Shown here: positions 62,932 through 64,000 of the stretch, one piece after another | Layout: each line of letters begins with the position of its first letter | Numbering within the stretch: position 1 is the stretch's first letter | DNA from: Pedobacter sp. W3I1 | GTDB taxonomy: Bacteria; Bacteroidota; Bacteroidia; Sphingobacteriales; Sphingobacteriaceae | Direction: 5' to 3' | Length of the DNA: 64,000 nt | Assembly: GCF_030816015.1 (NCBI RefSeq) | Contig: NZ_JAUSXN010000001.1 | Location: forward strand, 4,898,001-4,962,000 | Made by a program: the position numbers and the translations under genes | Notes under the pieces: model-generated | Database searches by the model: none | What the model was told of the DNA's origin: nothing | Seen by the model: the letters and a program-made list of their open reading frames with translations, nothing else

Positions 62932-63366
62932 TTAGTTATATTTTTTTTCGCCGTACTTCCCTACGGTGTCTACTTTGCCATCTTTATTAACCTCTACCAG
63001 GTTATCGTTATATTTAGATGGGCATTTCATTAAAATTTTCGATGCGTAAAACTTGTCTTTGTTCATCTTGCCGATCAACACCAATTTTTCAGATTTTTCG
63101 AAATCCTGTGGCTTGGTACCAGCGTAAATTACCTCTCTCACTTCTCCCTTTTCATCTTTCATGTGGAATGAAAAATGGTTAGCATCTTTTACGGCATCGT
63201 AGTAAGTGCCCATTGATTTTACCCAATAACCCATAACATGCTCCTCTTTCTCAGAAAGGGTTGCCTGTTTGAAGTTAGAATAGGTATCGGTATTTGCATT
63301 TAAGCTAAATAAAATCCCTACGGAAATTGCGATGGTAATTAATCCAATGATTGCACTTTTCTTCAT
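62932..63366 (-). CDS. ccmE: CcmE, haem chaperone with CxxxY haem-binding motif
   Basis: 144 residues from the ATG at 63366 (MKKSAIIGLITIAISVGI), a single membrane anchor followed by a beta-barrel. In the usual HxxxY motif of CcmE the His is Cys here: ILMKCPSKYN (Cys115, Tyr119). CxxxY variants are known in archaea and sulphate reducers and are thought to bind haem too, so this is probably functional. An in-frame ATG at 63423 would extend the N-terminus by 19 residues. Confidence 0.9.
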   Translation of the reverse strand: MKKSAIIGLITIAISVGILFSLNANTDTYSNFKQATLSEKEEHVMGYWVKSMGTYYDAVKDANHFSFHMKDEKGEVREVIYAGTKPQDFEKSEKLVLIGKMNKDKFYASKILMKCPSKYNDNLVEVNKDGKVDTVGKYGEKKYN

Positions 63367-63621
63367 GGTTATACTAATTGTAAAAGCTGGCAACAAAGAT
63401 AGAAAAATAGGCTTAGCCAGCATTCTTTTACATTTTTCTTGTCTTTATATTGACAATTATCTGATTTTTGAAGAAGAAATATTTTTTCCGAAGGCCTATT
63501 TATAACCGATCTTAAGGAATATCTTAAATCGCTTAAAAATTCGCCTTGAAATTATTAAGTTTGGCCTGTCAGATAATCATTCCTTTTTTACATCCCTCAA
63601 TAAAACATAAACCGGATTAAT

Positions 63622-64000
63622 ATGAACTTGAAACAGCTTTATAAGCTTTTGTTATTTATCTTTTTGATACCCATTTTAAGCTCTTGTTTTGAGGTAATTG
63701 AAGAAATTGCCATGAAAAACGACGGAACTGGCAATGTAGTACTTACCATAAACCTAAGCCAGAGCAAAACCAAGGTAGCTTCGGTAATGCTTTTGGATAG
63801 CGTACAAGGCTATAAAGTACCCAGTAAGCAAAAAATTCAACAGGAATTAAATGAAGCCGTTGCCTATTTAAGAAAATCGGAAGGAATTTCGAATGTAAAA
63901 AGCACGAGTGATTTTAATAATTATATCGCAACCATTAGTTTTTCTTTTAAAGATGTTTCGAATATCAATAACATCACCAAAAACATTCTTGCTCAGCAAA
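63622..64000 (+). CDS. Hypothetical lipoprotein, runs off the window
   Basis: Starts with ATG at 63622 and is open to the end of the window (at least 126 residues). MNLKQLYKLLLFIFLIPILS then SC gives a signal peptide with a lipobox LSSC. The mature part (EVIEEIAMKNDGTGNVVLTI) is beta-rich with a long helical stretch and no recognised domain so far. Divergent from ccmE. Confidence 0.75.
   Translation, partial: MNLKQLYKLLLFIFLIPILSSCFEVIEEIAMKNDGTGNVVLTINLSQSKTKVASVMLLDSVQGYKVPSKQKIQQELNEAVAYLRKSEGISNVKSTSDFNNYIATISFSFKDVSNINNITKNILAQQ

Overview
The window is a stretch of chromosome from a Bacteroidota bacterium, most likely Pedobacter or a close Sphingobacteriaceae relative. Evidence: a SusC/SusD pair with a lipoprotein glycanase, Bacteroidota-type lipoproteins, a batA-like gene, DUF4199, DUF3817 and DUF72 proteins, an AT-rich sequence, and several dispersed palindromic repeat families between genes. 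This placement comes from gene families and order, not from a marker-gene comparison.

Layout. 0-7 kb: a small glycan-utilisation locus (GH5 glycanase with a ricin-like lectin domain, then SusC and SusD). 7-17.4 kb: accessory genes (S41 peptidase, a frameshifted FtsX-type ABC permease, an OBAP/DUF1264 lipoprotein, two AraC-type regulators, a nitrilase-family amidohydrolase, an SDR oxidoreductase). 17.4-19.2 kb: tRNA-Leu(CAA), a DegT-type aminotransferase, a DUF3817 membrane protein. 19.4-35.2 kb, almost all on the minus strand: hscB, rseP, dxr, a four-helix-bundle protein, a GH3-type enzyme, two GT2 glycosyltransferases and membrane proteins, a dihydroorotase homologue lacking key residues, a batA-like protein, a nucleotidyltransferase paired with a 48-residue protein, and an L,D-transpeptidase.

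35.4-43.1 kb: a complete histidine operon, hisG-D-C-B-H-A-F-IE, preceded by a 15-codon ORF with five His codons that looks like an attenuator leader peptide. Together the genes cover the whole route from PRPP and ATP to histidine. 43.2-52.6 kb: WD40 protein, NlpC/P60 hydrolase, UspA, ferredoxin, LuxC-type reductase, FtsE-type ATPase, grpE-dnaJ, a lipoprotein and a DUF72 protein. 52.6-53.9 kb holds no gene but a 330-bp tandem repeat. 53.9-64 kb: Ppx/GppA phosphatase, maf, a split universal stress protein preceded by a 48-bp perfect palindrome, kdsC, iscX, an ISC-type ferredoxin, a DUF2520 protein, ccmF, ccmE and the start of a lipoprotein gene that leaves the window.

I found no CRISPR array, prophage, transposase or defence island. 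The most notable items are the his leader; the 330-bp repeats, whose internal hairpin keeps pairing while its sequence changes; a repeat translated as Lys-Ser-Pro-Ser-Gly at the N-termini of two unrelated proteins (GH3 and HisH); two inverted copies of a structured element on either side of the SDR/AraC pair; and an overlapping small gene behind the nucleotidyltransferase.
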